A stretch of DNA of 64,000 bases. It comes from VMCP01 sp964408945 (lineage in GTDB: Bacteria; Bacteroidota; Bacteroidia; NS11-12g; UBA955). Shown here piece after piece: positions 53,654 through 63,242 of the stretch. Made by a program: the position numbers and the translations under genes. The stretch covers positions 62,001 to 126,000 of the forward strand of contig CAYPBJ010000004.1 of NCBI GenBank assembly GCA_964408945.1. Direction: 5' to 3'. The stretch's first letter is position 1. Every line of letters begins with the position of its first letter. A model generated the notes under the pieces. It was not told the origin of the DNA. It searched no databases and was given only the letters and a program-made list of their open reading frames with translations.

Positions 53654-55012
53654 TTAGCGATCCTTTTCAAATTGAAGTCTCATTGGATCCAATTCTAAAA
53701 TCTGTCCATTTGAGTAGCTCAAAGTACCATTTACAAATACATGTTCAATTGAATTACTAAACTGTGAATTCATCAATGGAGACCATTGACACTTATATAA
53801 AATATTATTTTCAGTGACTTGATGAATTTCATTTGGATTTATTAATACCAAATCTGCGAAATATCCTTCTCTTATAAATCCCCTCTCTTTTAATTTATAT
53901 GCTATTGCAGGGGCATGACACATTTTTTCTACCACCTTTTCCATGGAAATTTTACCTTGTTTACTTTTTTCAAGCATTAACAATAATGTATGCTGAATGA
54001 GGGGTAATCCGGCATGTGCATCTATATAGTTTTCACATAATTTTTCGTCTTTGGTATGAGGTGCATGATCTGTAGCTATTACATCTAATCTATCATCAAG
54101 CAAAGCAGCCCAAAGGGCATCTTGGTCTTTTTGTGTTTTTACTGCAGGATTGCATTTGATTTGATGAGAAAGTTGAGAATAATCTTGATCACTAAAATGT
54201 AAGTGATGCACGCATACTTCACTGGTAATTCTTTTTTTATCTAACGGAAGTGTATTATCAAATAAATGAGTTTCTATTTCGGATGTGATATGTAAAATGT
54301 GCAGACGGGTGTTGTATTTTTTAGCAAGAGCACTTGCAAAAGAAGAACTTAAATAACAAGCTTGTGCATCTCTAATTATGGGGTGGTATTCAGCTGGAAT
54401 GCCATTCGGAAAATCGATTTTAGCTTGATGCAATCTTTCTTTAACTCTGGTCTCACATTCACAGTGGGTGGCAATTAATGATGGAACTTGAGAGAATATT
54501 TGATGTAGTATATGAGAATCGTCAACCAACATATCGCCAGTTGAACTTCCCATGAAGATTTTTACACCACAAACATTTGCGGAGTCAATGTTCTTTAATT
54601 CATCAATATTGTCATTGGTTGCACCTAAATAAAAGGAGTAATTCACTGCGGAGTTATTTTGGCCAATTAAGTACTTCTCCTCTAAAAGTTCATTTGTAGT
54701 GGTTTTTGGAAGAACATTAGGCATTTCCATATAAGATGTAACACCACCAGCCAAAGCAGCTCTACTCTCTGTAAATATAGAAGCCTTATGCGTTAGCCCT
54801 GGTTCTCTAAAATGAACTTGATCATCAATTACACCGGGAATTAGATACATCCCCGTTGCATCGATTTCTTGAACAATTGTTGATGGACTCAAGTTGATAT
54901 TATCGGCTATTTTTTCAATTCGTTTATTTTGAATTAGTACATCAGCTGTAATGATTCTGCCTTCGTTAATCAATTGAGCATTTTTGATTAAAAATCTTGA
55001 ATTTACTTCCAT
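53654..55012 (-). CDS. pyrC: Dihydroorotase, class I type
   Basis: 452 residues, amidohydrolase fold. GVIDDQVHFREPGLTHKASI carries H67 but a Gln (Q65) in place of the first metal-binding His of the usual H-x-H; this QVHF form recurs in other Bacteroidota dihydroorotases. The Lys of GVKIFMGSSTGDM, further His (LHILHIT) and VIATDHAPHTKDEK (catalytic Asp) are normal. It cyclises carbamoyl-aspartate to dihydroorotate. Acting metal number may differ. A promoter box is just upstream. Confidence 0.87.
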   Translation of the reverse strand: MEVNSRFLIKNAQLINEGRIITADVLIQNKRIEKIADNINLSPSTIVQEIDATGMYLIPGVIDDQVHFREPGLTHKASIFTESRAALAGGVTSYMEMPNVLPKTTTNELLEEKYLIGQNNSAVNYSFYLGATNDNIDELKNIDSANVCGVKIFMGSSTGDMLVDDSHILHQIFSQVPSLIATHCECETRVKERLHQAKIDFPNGIPAEYHPIIRDAQACYLSSSFASALAKKYNTRLHILHITSEIETHLFDNTLPLDKKRITSEVCVHHLHFSDQDYSQLSHQIKCNPAVKTQKDQDALWAALLDDRLDVIATDHAPHTKDEKLCENYIDAHAGLPLIQHTLLLMLEKSKQGKISMEKVVEKMCHAPAIAYKLKERGFIREGYFADLVLINPNEIHQVTENNILYKCQWSPLMNSQFSNSIEHVFVNGTLSYSNGQILELDPMRLQFEKDR

Positions 55013-55020
55013 TTACTCAC

Positions 55021-55028
55021 CAAAGATA
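55021..55028 (-). promoter_or_regulatory. TAnnTTTG promoter element before pyrC
   Basis: On the minus strand TATCTTTG is 8 bases before the pyrC ATG at 55012. No -33 match is seen. Confidence 0.5.
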
Positions 55029-55126
55029 ATAAGCTCCTCACTAAATGCATGCAGATTTCTGTTATAATTTTGGCATAAATATAACTGATAAGATGTAACA
55101 ATCGATAACATTAGCATAATTTCACT

Positions 55127-55134
55127 TAACTTTG
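55127..55134 (+). promoter_or_regulatory. TAnnTTTG promoter element before the GxxExxY gene
   Basis: TAACTTTG ends 17 bases before the ATG at 55152. The alternative GTG start at 55134 would fall within this box, which favours the ATG. Confidence 0.5.
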
Positions 55135-55151
55135 TGTACTGTCTGAATTTT

Positions 55152-55553
55152 ATGACTGAATATTTAAATAACGAGGAAGAATTAGCACACGTCATTATTG
55201 GCAAAGCCATTGAAATACATAAACAACTTGGTCCAGGCTTGCCCAAGGAAGTTTACATTCAATGCCTTGAATTAGAATTCCAAGAAGACTCCATGGATTT
55301 TCAATACAACCAGCTTTTACCCGTTGTCTATAAAGGTTTACGTATTGAAGATGTTATTCAGTTGGATTTTATTGTATCCGGACAAGTTTGTATTGAAGTA
55401 ATTACTGATATCGAGGTTTCTGATATTTACATTCAAAGAATGCTAAAAACAATTAGAAGCAATGATTTTAAATTAGGTTTGATTATCAACTTCAACTCTA
55501 CACTTCTCAAAAATGGTATTAGAAGAGTTAGCAATAACCGTCCTACTATTTAA
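55152..55553 (+). CDS. GxxExxY family protein with altered nuclease-like motif
   Basis: About 133 residues from the ATG at 55152. The N-terminal LGPGLPKEVYIQCLELEF corresponds to the GxxExxY family motif, with K32 at the usual Glu place and the Glu one later. The PD-(D/E)xK-like core has D72 (QLDFIV) and E82, but the Lys of ELK is replaced: EVI, with I84. The C-terminus KLGLIINFNSTLLKNGIRRV is well preserved. Function of the family is unknown; catalysis, if any, may be lost here. It stands alone between pyrC (divergent) and a convergent gene. Confidence 0.75.
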   Translation: MTEYLNNEEELAHVIIGKAIEIHKQLGPGLPKEVYIQCLELEFQEDSMDFQYNQLLPVVYKGLRIEDVIQLDFIVSGQVCIEVITDIEVSDIYIQRMLKTIRSNDFKLGLIINFNSTLLKNGIRRVSNNRPTI

Positions 55554-55610
55554 GTTCAATAATATCCCACGTCATATTCAACACTCATTTTATCTTTTGG
55601 GAGATATCTT

Positions 55611-58106
55611 TTAACGAAGTAATAAGAAGTCACCGTACAGAGTTCTTCTTACATTGTCGCATCCTACCCAAGTAATCGTGTATACATATACCCCTTCTGG
55701 TGCTTCTTGTCCATTAATTCTCCCATCCCAATTTAAGTTTGGATTATTGAATTCAGCTAATTTTTCACCCCATCGATTAAATAATTTAACGTTGTATTCC
55801 GCACCTTCAACTTTATATTGGGAATTAGGATAAATATCGTTTAATTCATCTCCATTGGGCGTGAAGGCACTTGGCATATAAATATCAACGGGGAATAAAT
55901 TCTTTCTTTTGATTATTAGCACAGAATCTCTAGACTTACACCCTTCGAAATCTATGATTTCTACCCAATACACTCCAGAGTCGTATGCAATTATTTCTTT
56001 TTTAGTGGATCCTGTATTCCATAAGTAACTTCGCATACCAGACCCAGCTGTTAAAAGTGGTTTCTCAGATAAACAATACGTTGTATCCGGCCCTAGATTC
56101 AACGCCGGATTTGGAAATAATTGTATATTGATTGAATCTTTTTCAATACACCCATTCGAATTTATTACGGTAATATAAAGTGGACCAGATTTTGTGAGTC
56201 TAAACGTTGTATTGGTAACTTCGTTATTCCAAACTACTGATTTAAAATTATTTGAGGGACTTTTAATCAGGGTATCTATCTTGTTACAGAATCGCAAATC
56301 ATTTCCTAATTCCAATTCATTTGGGAAATTGGTTAAGGTGAATGTATCTCTTGCAGAACAAAGTGCAACTTGAGCCCTAACATAATATTCTCCAGGAATT
56401 TTAGTGGTCATATTTTTACCTGAAACTCCATTGCTCCAAGTAAAAAGCGCTGTTGGATCTGGACTAAGAGCAGTAAATGTCACATTATAATTTGGACAAA
56501 CCTGCGTATCATTTACAAAAACTTTGACATCTGATTGTTGAATAATTTGAATTGAATCTTGACTTAAGCATTTATTAATGGTTGTAGCTGTTACCTTATA
56601 TTTGGAAGGCTTATTAACAGTAATATTGGGCGTCGTTTGACCATTACTCCAAAGGAAAGTGGTTGTGGAGCTCATGTTGGTGGTTAAAACTCTCGTAAAA
56701 TCATCATAGCTACAAAAAATTGTATCTCCTTTGGCGTCTACTTTTTCTCTGTCGTAGGCGATTATTATTGTATCATACCAAGTACATGTTTTATTTGTTA
56801 CCGCTAAGATGTAGGTTCCAGCGTTACTAACTACCAAAGAATCTGTTCTAGCACCTGAGCTCCACCTATATTCTTCACCTGGAATATTCGATTTTAAAGT
56901 CATAGTTACTTTATCACAGAGTGTGGTATCTCGTGGTAACTTTGGTTTTTGTGGCTCCACCACAATTACTTTGGCTTTGAAGCTATCCGCGCAGGTGGTT
57001 TTATAGGCAATTAACGTTACTTCGTATGTCCCCGGGCCTGGAAAACTAAATGTTGGTCTCGCTATATTTGACGTATCTGCATTTGTACCTGATACGCCAA
57101 AGTCCCAATGATACCTTTGGGCGCCAGAACTTAAATTTTGAAATTGATAGGAGTAACCACAAACATATTTGGGTGCAAAAAACGATGCAACTACATCAAC
57201 TACACAACTTTGCACATTAAACTGATAATCTCTGATACCTTCTGCTACCAACTTGCCTTTTCTATATTCTTTTACAGAAATACCAACCACAAATTGACCT
57301 ACTCTTGTTGGAGTAAGGGTTAAAAGACCCGTTTCAGGATTGATATTCATAGAGGGATTACCATCAATTGGGTCATCAAAAGTGTATGAATTGCGCCATT
57401 GTAATTGGGTAAAGGGTGGTTTTTCAAGCAAACCAGAGTTTCCATTGTTTGGACGCGGATTATTTTGATCGGCTCCTAAATAGGGGGTAATCAATGAGTA
57501 CACCAAACTATCACCATCTGCATCTGTTGCGCTATGATCGAACTTTAAAGCTGTATTTGTGCATAAAAAATTGGGGGGTAATTCTTTAAAAACAGCTGAA
57601 GTATTTGCAAATCCAACGTCACTCACATTGGGTATGAATGCCCAATAATTTGCACCAGTAGCTCCGGGAGCGACAATATTAGTTATTGAGCCGTTTCTAC
57701 AGCATCTTTGAAAAGACATGAAATAACCACCTTTGGTCGCTGGAAGCGTTACAGTAGTTTCATAATAATAATGATCTACGCAAGCATTAGGTGTAACTTT
57801 TAAACAGTTGTAATTAGTTTTTTGAATTCTTGTTGGACCTTTTCTTGATACATAAATTGGATATCCTGAAAGAATATTCCGTGTGTCTCCATTGAAAATT
57901 CCAATGATTGCAGTTTCATCAGATTGGATGGCATCCGCATTCCCATTCAAACAATCAATGTAAACATCAAGTCGGATTCTGTATTGATTATTGCCTAAGT
58001 ATTTATACGTCATTTCACCGCCCACAATATGGGTTGCCTCAAGATCAAATAATCTTAAAAAAATGAGCAGTATGACCGTAATGTTCTTCACAAATAATTT
58101 ACACAA
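55611..58106 (-). CDS. Gliding-motility-associated C-terminal domain protein (T9SS type B)
   Basis: 831 residues from a TTG; a GTG at 58091 may be the true start, giving the signal peptide MKNITVILLIFLRLFDLEA. The N-terminal THIVGGEMTYKYLGNNQYRI domain is frequent in surface proteins of this phylum. PKD-like domains follow (about 320-375: CGYSYQFQNLSSGAQRYHWDFG), then several short Ig-like repeats (about 385-735, DTTLCDKVTMTL, RWSSGA, YWVEIIDFEGC). The C-terminal domain MPSAFTPNGDELNDIYPNS and FNRWGEKL is the T9SS type B tail. It is exported to the surface, function unknown. Confidence 0.85.
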   Translation of the reverse strand: MCKLFVKNITVILLIFLRLFDLEATHIVGGEMTYKYLGNNQYRIRLDVYIDCLNGNADAIQSDETAIIGIFNGDTRNILSGYPIYVSRKGPTRIQKTNYNCLKVTPNACVDHYYYETTVTLPATKGGYFMSFQRCCRNGSITNIVAPGATGANYWAFIPNVSDVGFANTSAVFKELPPNFLCTNTALKFDHSATDADGDSLVYSLITPYLGADQNNPRPNNGNSGLLEKPPFTQLQWRNSYTFDDPIDGNPSMNINPETGLLTLTPTRVGQFVVGISVKEYRKGKLVAEGIRDYQFNVQSCVVDVVASFFAPKYVCGYSYQFQNLSSGAQRYHWDFGVSGTNADTSNIARPTFSFPGPGTYEVTLIAYKTTCADSFKAKVIVVEPQKPKLPRDTTLCDKVTMTLKSNIPGEEYRWSSGARTDSLVVSNAGTYILAVTNKTCTWYDTIIIAYDREKVDAKGDTIFCSYDDFTRVLTTNMSSTTTFLWSNGQTTPNITVNKPSKYKVTATTINKCLSQDSIQIIQQSDVKVFVNDTQVCPNYNVTFTALSPDPTALFTWSNGVSGKNMTTKIPGEYYVRAQVALCSARDTFTLTNFPNELELGNDLRFCNKIDTLIKSPSNNFKSVVWNNEVTNTTFRLTKSGPLYITVINSNGCIEKDSINIQLFPNPALNLGPDTTYCLSEKPLLTAGSGMRSYLWNTGSTKKEIIAYDSGVYWVEIIDFEGCKSRDSVLIIKRKNLFPVDIYMPSAFTPNGDELNDIYPNSQYKVEGAEYNVKLFNRWGEKLAEFNNPNLNWDGRINGQEAPEGVYVYTITWVGCDNVRRTLYGDFLLLR

Positions 58107-58149
58107 GTCTAAGTTACTTCAATATCAATGTTACAACAAACATATGACA

Positions 58150-58157
58150 CAAAAGTA
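58150..58157 (-). promoter_or_regulatory. TAnnTTTG promoter element before the gliding-motility-type gene
   Basis: On the minus strand TACTTTTG matches the -7 consensus, about 44 bases before the TTG start, giving a leader of normal length. Confidence 0.4.
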
Positions 58158-58186
58158 TCAAAGAATGTTGCTTTTTGTGTAAGAAT

Positions 58187-58678
58187 TTACGACAGATATA
58201 CCTGTAAATCAGAGTTTTGTGTATTGTCAAAATACACATGATCTCTTAACGTGGTTGCAATTGACACTCCCACAAAGTTTGCATGAATCGGAAAATTGCG
58301 GTATTCCCTTTGTGCTAAGAATAGAGTTTCTATTTTGTTTACACCTTTTTTAAAACAATAATCTGCTGCTATAAAAGCTGTTTTACCAGAATTTAATACG
58401 TCATCAATGATCACAACGGTATGGCTTTCATTGAGATTTTCTGCAGAACTATTGATCTCACCTTCTGAGTTGATTGAAATATTTTGAAGATCTAATTGAA
58501 TATTGGGTAGGTATTTCTTCAAAAATTCAAGAACCATCTCCGCAATGAAATGCCCCCTTTCATTCAATCCAATTAAGACTAAATTGGATGAATTTAAATT
58601 ACTCTCGGCCACTTGAACTGCCAAACGTTCAATAATGAGTTGGATTTCTTTATGTTTTAAAATTATTTGGCGACTCAT
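58187..58678 (-). CDS. Phosphoribosyltransferase, PyrR-like
   Basis: 163 residues, type I PRTase fold. The PRPP motif VVIIDDVLNSGKTAF has the acidic pair; N-terminal hood residues match the PyrR-type (LIGLNERGHFIAEMV). PyrR proteins regulate pyrimidine operons or salvage uracil; Bacteroidota homologues lack proof of RNA binding, and pyrC is 3 kb away. The start follows hscB by 4 bases. Confidence 0.8.
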   Translation of the reverse strand: MSRQIILKHKEIQLIIERLAVQVAESNLNSSNLVLIGLNERGHFIAEMVLEFLKKYLPNIQLDLQNISINSEGEINSSAENLNESHTVVIIDDVLNSGKTAFIAADYCFKKGVNKIETLFLAQREYRNFPIHANFVGVSIATTLRDHVYFDNTQNSDLQVYLS

Positions 58679-58682
58679 AGTG

Positions 58683-59147
58683 TTAAAATTCTTGAATACC
58701 TTTTGAGTTTTTCTCTAGGCGATTATAATATTTATTTTTTTGATACCAAACTGCTAATTTAACAATGCTTTCTTCGGAATTATCGAAACTTCTTGCAATT
58801 TCTAAAAATTCAGCATCTGAAGTTTGTATTAATTCATCAATTTTTGATTTAAAAGATTCTTTATTCTCATCTTCCATCATTTCACTGATTTCCATCATTT
58901 CAAATAGGAAACCGGGTGGCAATGTAGTTGCGTCATTAGTTTCAATTTGATTTAACTCAAGAATCAATTTTATCCTGCTTTCTCTGTCTTTCAGTATGGT
59001 GTACGCTTTATTGATTTGTTCAGAATCTAAAATGTTTCCGCCATGATCTGGATGTGCGTTTTGTTGTTCTTGGATATATGCTTTTCTGAGATTTACTAAG
59101 TCTATTTCTACAGAAATAGGCAGATTAAAAACTTCAAAAGCATTCAT
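58683..59147 (-). CDS. hscB: Fe-S cluster co-chaperone HscB-like J protein
   Basis: 154 residues. A J-like domain has the HPD triad at 32-34 (NAHPDHGG) and IDLVNLRKAYIQ. The C-terminal oligomerisation domain (about 78-150) begins LPPGFLFEMMEISEMMED, the HscB form. It delivers IscU scaffolds to HscA in Fe-S cluster assembly. No isc genes are nearby. It lies 13 bases after the rseP stop and overlaps a TAATTTGC promoter-like element. Confidence 0.8.
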   Translation of the reverse strand: MNAFEVFNLPISVEIDLVNLRKAYIQEQQNAHPDHGGNILDSEQINKAYTILKDRESRIKLILELNQIETNDATTLPPGFLFEMMEISEMMEDENKESFKSKIDELIQTSDAEFLEIARSFDNSEESIVKLAVWYQKNKYYNRLEKNSKGIQEF

Positions 59148-59160
59148 CGCAAATTACAAA

Positions 59161-60504
59161 TTAAAAACCTAGGGCTCTTGAAATATCTACCCAGAAGATA
59201 AAAACAAAAAGACTCAATAGTATAGCCATTCCTATGATTTGGCCAATGTAAAGTACTTTATCGTTTACTGGTCGGCGGAAGATAATTTCATACATCAAGA
59301 ACATTACGTGTCCACCATCTAATGCAGGGATAGGAAGAATATTCATCAACGCCAAGGCAAGTGAAATAGTGGCAGTTAATGACCAAAAATTGAGCCAATC
59401 CCAAGTACTTCCATACATTTGAGCGATACCTATTGGACCTGCCAAAGAGTTTTTAGGATTGACTTTACCAGAGACCATTTTGGATAAACCTGCGGCATTC
59501 GCAGAAATTAAACCGGCAGACTTTTCTGCTCCCATTACCATAGATTCTCCGAGTGAATAGCTAACCGTTTTCTCTAATCCTTCGAATCCATAAATTTTGG
59601 GTTGAAATCCTAAGGTTCCGTCTTCATTTATGGTTATATATGCCTTTCTTGTTGCACCTTTAGAATCTTCAACCATAAATTCAGCGGTTTCGCCTGCCTT
59701 GTTTTGAAGAATTTCTTTAAATTCAAAGAATGAACCGAATAATTGCGAATCAATACTGATAAATTTATCACCCTCTTTTATTCCAGATTTGGATGCAGGA
59801 CTTCCACCAACTACCTGTTTAACTGAAAATTGAAAACGAGGTGAAATGAGGGGAAGGTCTGAATTTAAGCTTAGTTTATTTTCAATGTCCGCAGGAAGAA
59901 GAACATTGGTATCACGGCCATTTCTAATCAAAGATATTTCTTTATGTTCATTTGTTAGAAAAGAAGGATCGGCAAATTCAGATAATAGATTTTCAACTGT
60001 ATTTCCATTCAGTTTGGTGATTTGATCGCCTGTTTGAAGACCCAAAGTTCGTGCATTAGGACTGGCATAAATACCGCCGTTTGAGTTGATGGCTTTATTG
60101 GGGATGTATGATTCTCCTTGACTGAAGATTAATCCAGAAATTATTACAACACCTAAAATAACGTTCACCACTACTCCACCAATCATGACAATCAGTCGTT
60201 GCCATGCGGGCTTAGACCTAAACTCCCAAGGTTGAGGCTCAGAAGCTAACTGGTTTTTGTCTAAACTCTCATCAATCATACCAGCAATTTTTACATATCC
60301 CCCTAGCGGCAACCAACCAATACCGTATTCTGTATCGCCTTTTTTAAAGCTAAATAGTTTAAATCCCCAAGCATCAAAAAAGAGATAGAATTTTTCAACT
60401 TTTATACCAAATGCCCTTGCGGCTAAAAAATGCCCCAATTCGTGCAGCGTTACAATAAGTCCAAGAGCGGCAAAAAACTGGAGCAGAGTTATTAACGTAT
60501 TCAT
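59161..60504 (-). CDS. rseP: Site-2 intramembrane metalloprotease RseP
   Basis: 447 residues, four membrane helices. Zn ligands H21-E-L-G-H25 in the first helix and ALDGGH near 395. Two PDZ-like domains between the helices (about 130-290): ARTLGLQTGDQITKLNGNTVE and SPASKSGIKEGDKFISID. It cleaves anti-sigma factors or other membrane proteins within the bilayer. A TAAATTTG(C) box lies 8 bases before its ATG. The GNAT gene is 22 bases upstream. Confidence 0.94.
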   Translation of the reverse strand: MNTLITLLQFFAALGLIVTLHELGHFLAARAFGIKVEKFYLFFDAWGFKLFSFKKGDTEYGIGWLPLGGYVKIAGMIDESLDKNQLASEPQPWEFRSKPAWQRLIVMIGGVVVNVILGVVIISGLIFSQGESYIPNKAINSNGGIYASPNARTLGLQTGDQITKLNGNTVENLLSEFADPSFLTNEHKEISLIRNGRDTNVLLPADIENKLSLNSDLPLISPRFQFSVKQVVGGSPASKSGIKEGDKFISIDSQLFGSFFEFKEILQNKAGETAEFMVEDSKGATRKAYITINEDGTLGFQPKIYGFEGLEKTVSYSLGESMVMGAEKSAGLISANAAGLSKMVSGKVNPKNSLAGPIGIAQMYGSTWDWLNFWSLTATISLALALMNILPIPALDGGHVMFLMYEIIFRRPVNDKVLYIGQIIGMAILLSLFVFIFWVDISRALGF

Positions 60505-60512
60505 GTGATTTG

Positions 60513-60520
60513 CAAATTTA
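60513..60520 (-). promoter_or_regulatory. TAnnTTTG promoter element before rseP
   Basis: On the minus strand TAAATTTG(C) is 8 bases before the rseP ATG and lies between the GNAT stop and rseP. Confidence 0.5.
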
Positions 60521-60526
60521 AGATAA

Positions 60527-60973
60527 CTAAAGGGGTTTTATCATTTTTTTGTGCGGTATTCCGACCTCGGTAAACCAATCTCCGACCAAAGTATATCCTA
60601 AGGTCAAATAAAAGGGAATAGCGTTTTCGCGAGCATGCAATGAAATTTCATTGAAATTCCTTGATTTTAAAAGCCGCTCAGCTTCAATGACCATGATTTT
60701 ACCAATTCCTTGGCCTTGGTATTTTTCACTGACAGCAACTTGCCTCATTTTAGCAACGTTAAGATCACTCATGGGAGAAATTATCAGACATGCTATACAT
60801 TCTGATTGAAAAAACACCCCTAAGTGCCAATCTCGTTTATCTGGCGCTAATTGTTCCTTTGAAAATTGAAGATTGATAGGTTTTCGCAGTACTTGATTTC
60901 TCAATGCGAGAGATTGGTAATACTCTGAAGACCTGTAATCAAACCAACGTGTTGAGAGTAAACTCAAATTCAT
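60527..60973 (-). CDS. GNAT-family N-acetyltransferase
   Basis: About 148 residues from the ATG at 60973, which overlaps the maeB stop as ATGA. The acetyl-CoA site is MRQVAVSEKYQGQGIGKIMVIEAER (motif A, Q/RxxGxG/A) with the catalytic-helix LHARENAIPFYLTLGY following. It acetylates an amine of unknown kind. An additional N-terminal run of 7 residues in the frame is less likely to be used. Confidence 0.88.
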   Translation of the reverse strand: MNLSLLSTRWFDYRSSEYYQSLALRNQVLRKPINLQFSKEQLAPDKRDWHLGVFFQSECIACLIISPMSDLNVAKMRQVAVSEKYQGQGIGKIMVIEAERLLKSRNFNEISLHARENAIPFYLTLGYTLVGDWFTEVGIPHKKMIKPL

Positions 60974-63237
60974 TGACGACTTTGGGCTTCGCAAACACCA
61001 AGGGCAACCATATTCATAATTTCACGAACATTGGAACTGTGATGAAGAATATGAACGGTTTTATTCATTCCCAACAATACAGGTCCAATTGCTTCAGCCA
61101 TTCCCATAGTTCTAAGAATTTGATACGCAGCATTTGCACTATTCAAATCAGGGAAAATAAATGTATTGGCTGAACTTGAGCCTAATTTATTAAATGGGTA
61201 TAGCTCAGCACGTTGTTCCCCGTCTAGAGCGTATATAGGTTGCATTTCGCCGTCAACCAATATTTCAGGGTCAGTCTGATGCAATTTGGTAACTACATTT
61301 CTGATTATTTCGGGGGATTTTCCGGTGTTTGATCCAAAGTTGGAATACGATAGCATAGCAATCTTAGGTTCAATTTGAAAATCTTTTACTCGTTTATGTA
61401 CTAATTTAACCAAAGAATAAAGTTCGTCTTCGGATAGCTCTACATTTACGGTTGTATCGGCAAAAAACAATGGACCTTGTTTTGTCATCATGATGTGCAT
61501 GCCGGCAATCCGACCTGAATCTTTTGAAATTCCTATTGAAAAAAGTGCTGGCTTCAGAGCTAATGGATAATTTCTTGTTAAGCCAGATATAAAAACATCG
61601 GCGTCACCAGTCTCCACCATCATAGAGCCAAAATAGTTTCTGTTGCGCATTTGATATTCAGCCTCGTAAGAGGTAACACCTTTTCTTCCACGCTTCTCAA
61701 AGAATCTTGCACCATATTCTGCTCTCTTTTGATCTTCTTTCCTTGGATCGATGATTACAGCATCAGGAATATTGATGTTGTTTTCTTCCATCATCTTTCT
61801 GATCACCTCTTCTTTACCTAGAAGAATGGGTTTAGCAATTTTTTCGTTGAGACTTCCTTCGGCAGCTCTAAGAATTCTAACATTATCTGCTTCAGCAAAA
61901 ACAACTCTTTTGGGAGATTTTTTGGCCCTAATCATTAAACGATTCACAAAATCATTGTCTATACCCAATCGTTTTCTGAGGTCATTCTCGTAAGCGTTCC
62001 AATCTGTAATTGGAGCCTTAGAAACGCCGCTATCCATTGCTGCTTTTGCAACTGCTGGAGCTACAGTAGTAATCAAGCGTGGATCCATGGGTTTGGGAAT
62101 GATGTAATTAGGACCAAACGTCATGTTTTTTTCATTGTAGGCCATCATAACCACTTCGGGAACAGGTTCTTTAGCCAAGGATGCAATTGCTCTAACTGCA
62201 GCTAATTTCATTTCTTCATTAATTGCAGTTGCTCTAACATCTAAGGCCCCTCTAAAAATGAATGGAAAACCAAGAACGTTGTTCACTTGGTTGGGGAAAT
62301 CACTTCGTCCAGTGGCCATGATTAGATCAGGACGAGTTTGTATAGCCAAATTATAATCAATCTCAGGGGTTGGGTTCGCCATGGCAAAAACGATGGGTTT
62401 TTCCGCCATGCTGAGAATCATTTCTGGAGAGAGAATGTTTCCTTTACTTAATCCAACAAAAACATCAGCACCAACTAATGATTCTTCCAATGTTTCAGCG
62501 GTAGATGTAGTCGCAAATTGGCTCTTGTATTTATCTAGATTATCGCGTCTAACAGAGATTACCCCTTTTGAATCAAGCATAATCAGATTCTTTTTTTGAA
62601 TCCCAAGACTCACAAAAAGTTTGGTACAAGCAATAGCACTTGCACCTGCCCCGTTTACAACGAGTTTTACATCTTCAATATTCTTTCCAACTATTTCTAG
62701 AGCATTCAATAATCCCGCAGCGGAGATAATGGCTGTTCCATGTTGATCATCGTGCATGATTGGGATGTTAAGCTCCTCTTTCAATCGTTCTTCTATCTCA
62801 AAGCTTTCGGGAGCTTTTATGTCTTCCAAGTTAATACCACCAAAAGTGGGTTCCATCGCTTTTACCACTTTAATGAAGTCTTCCACATTTTTGCAGTCTA
62901 ATTCAATATCGAAAACATCAATATCTGCAAATAATTTGAATAATACACCCTTCCCTTCCATTACGGGTTTAGAAGCTTCAGGACCAATATCTCCCAAACC
63001 TAAAACGGCAGTACCGTTTGATATGACAGCAACTAGATTTCCTTTGGCCGTATATTTATAGACATCTTCTTTATTTTCAGCAATTTTCTCACAAGGTTCA
63101 GCAACTCCGGGTGAATAAGCCAATGCAAGATCAAATTGAGTTCTAGTAGGCTTGGTAGAAATCACTTCAATTTTACCAGGTCTGCCTTCAGCGTGATATG
63201 ACAACGCATCAAAGTACTTCTTATTCTTATTTAACAT
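60970..63237 (-). CDS. maeB: NADP-dependent malic enzyme with phosphotransacetylase-like domain
   Basis: 755 residues. The N-terminal malic enzyme half (about 1-420) has SPGVAEPCEKIAENKEDVYKYT, the metal pocket HDDQHGTAIISAAGLLNAL, VVNGAGASAIACTKL (NADP) and FAMANPTPE. The C-terminal half (about 430-755) is phosphotransacetylase-like: FVSGLTRNYP and FPDLNSANAAYQI. It makes pyruvate and NADPH from malate; the PTA half is thought to be regulatory in this family. Its promoter box is just 5 bases before its ATG. Confidence 0.95.
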   Translation of the reverse strand: MLNKNKKYFDALSYHAEGRPGKIEVISTKPTRTQFDLALAYSPGVAEPCEKIAENKEDVYKYTAKGNLVAVISNGTAVLGLGDIGPEASKPVMEGKGVLFKLFADIDVFDIELDCKNVEDFIKVVKAMEPTFGGINLEDIKAPESFEIEERLKEELNIPIMHDDQHGTAIISAAGLLNALEIVGKNIEDVKLVVNGAGASAIACTKLFVSLGIQKKNLIMLDSKGVISVRRDNLDKYKSQFATTSTAETLEESLVGADVFVGLSKGNILSPEMILSMAEKPIVFAMANPTPEIDYNLAIQTRPDLIMATGRSDFPNQVNNVLGFPFIFRGALDVRATAINEEMKLAAVRAIASLAKEPVPEVVMMAYNEKNMTFGPNYIIPKPMDPRLITTVAPAVAKAAMDSGVSKAPITDWNAYENDLRKRLGIDNDFVNRLMIRAKKSPKRVVFAEADNVRILRAAEGSLNEKIAKPILLGKEEVIRKMMEENNINIPDAVIIDPRKEDQKRAEYGARFFEKRGRKGVTSYEAEYQMRNRNYFGSMMVETGDADVFISGLTRNYPLALKPALFSIGISKDSGRIAGMHIMMTKQGPLFFADTTVNVELSEDELYSLVKLVHKRVKDFQIEPKIAMLSYSNFGSNTGKSPEIIRNVVTKLHQTDPEILVDGEMQPIYALDGEQRAELYPFNKLGSSSANTFIFPDLNSANAAYQILRTMGMAEAIGPVLLGMNKTVHILHHSSNVREIMNMVALGVCEAQSRQ

Positions 63238-63242
63238 TGCCG

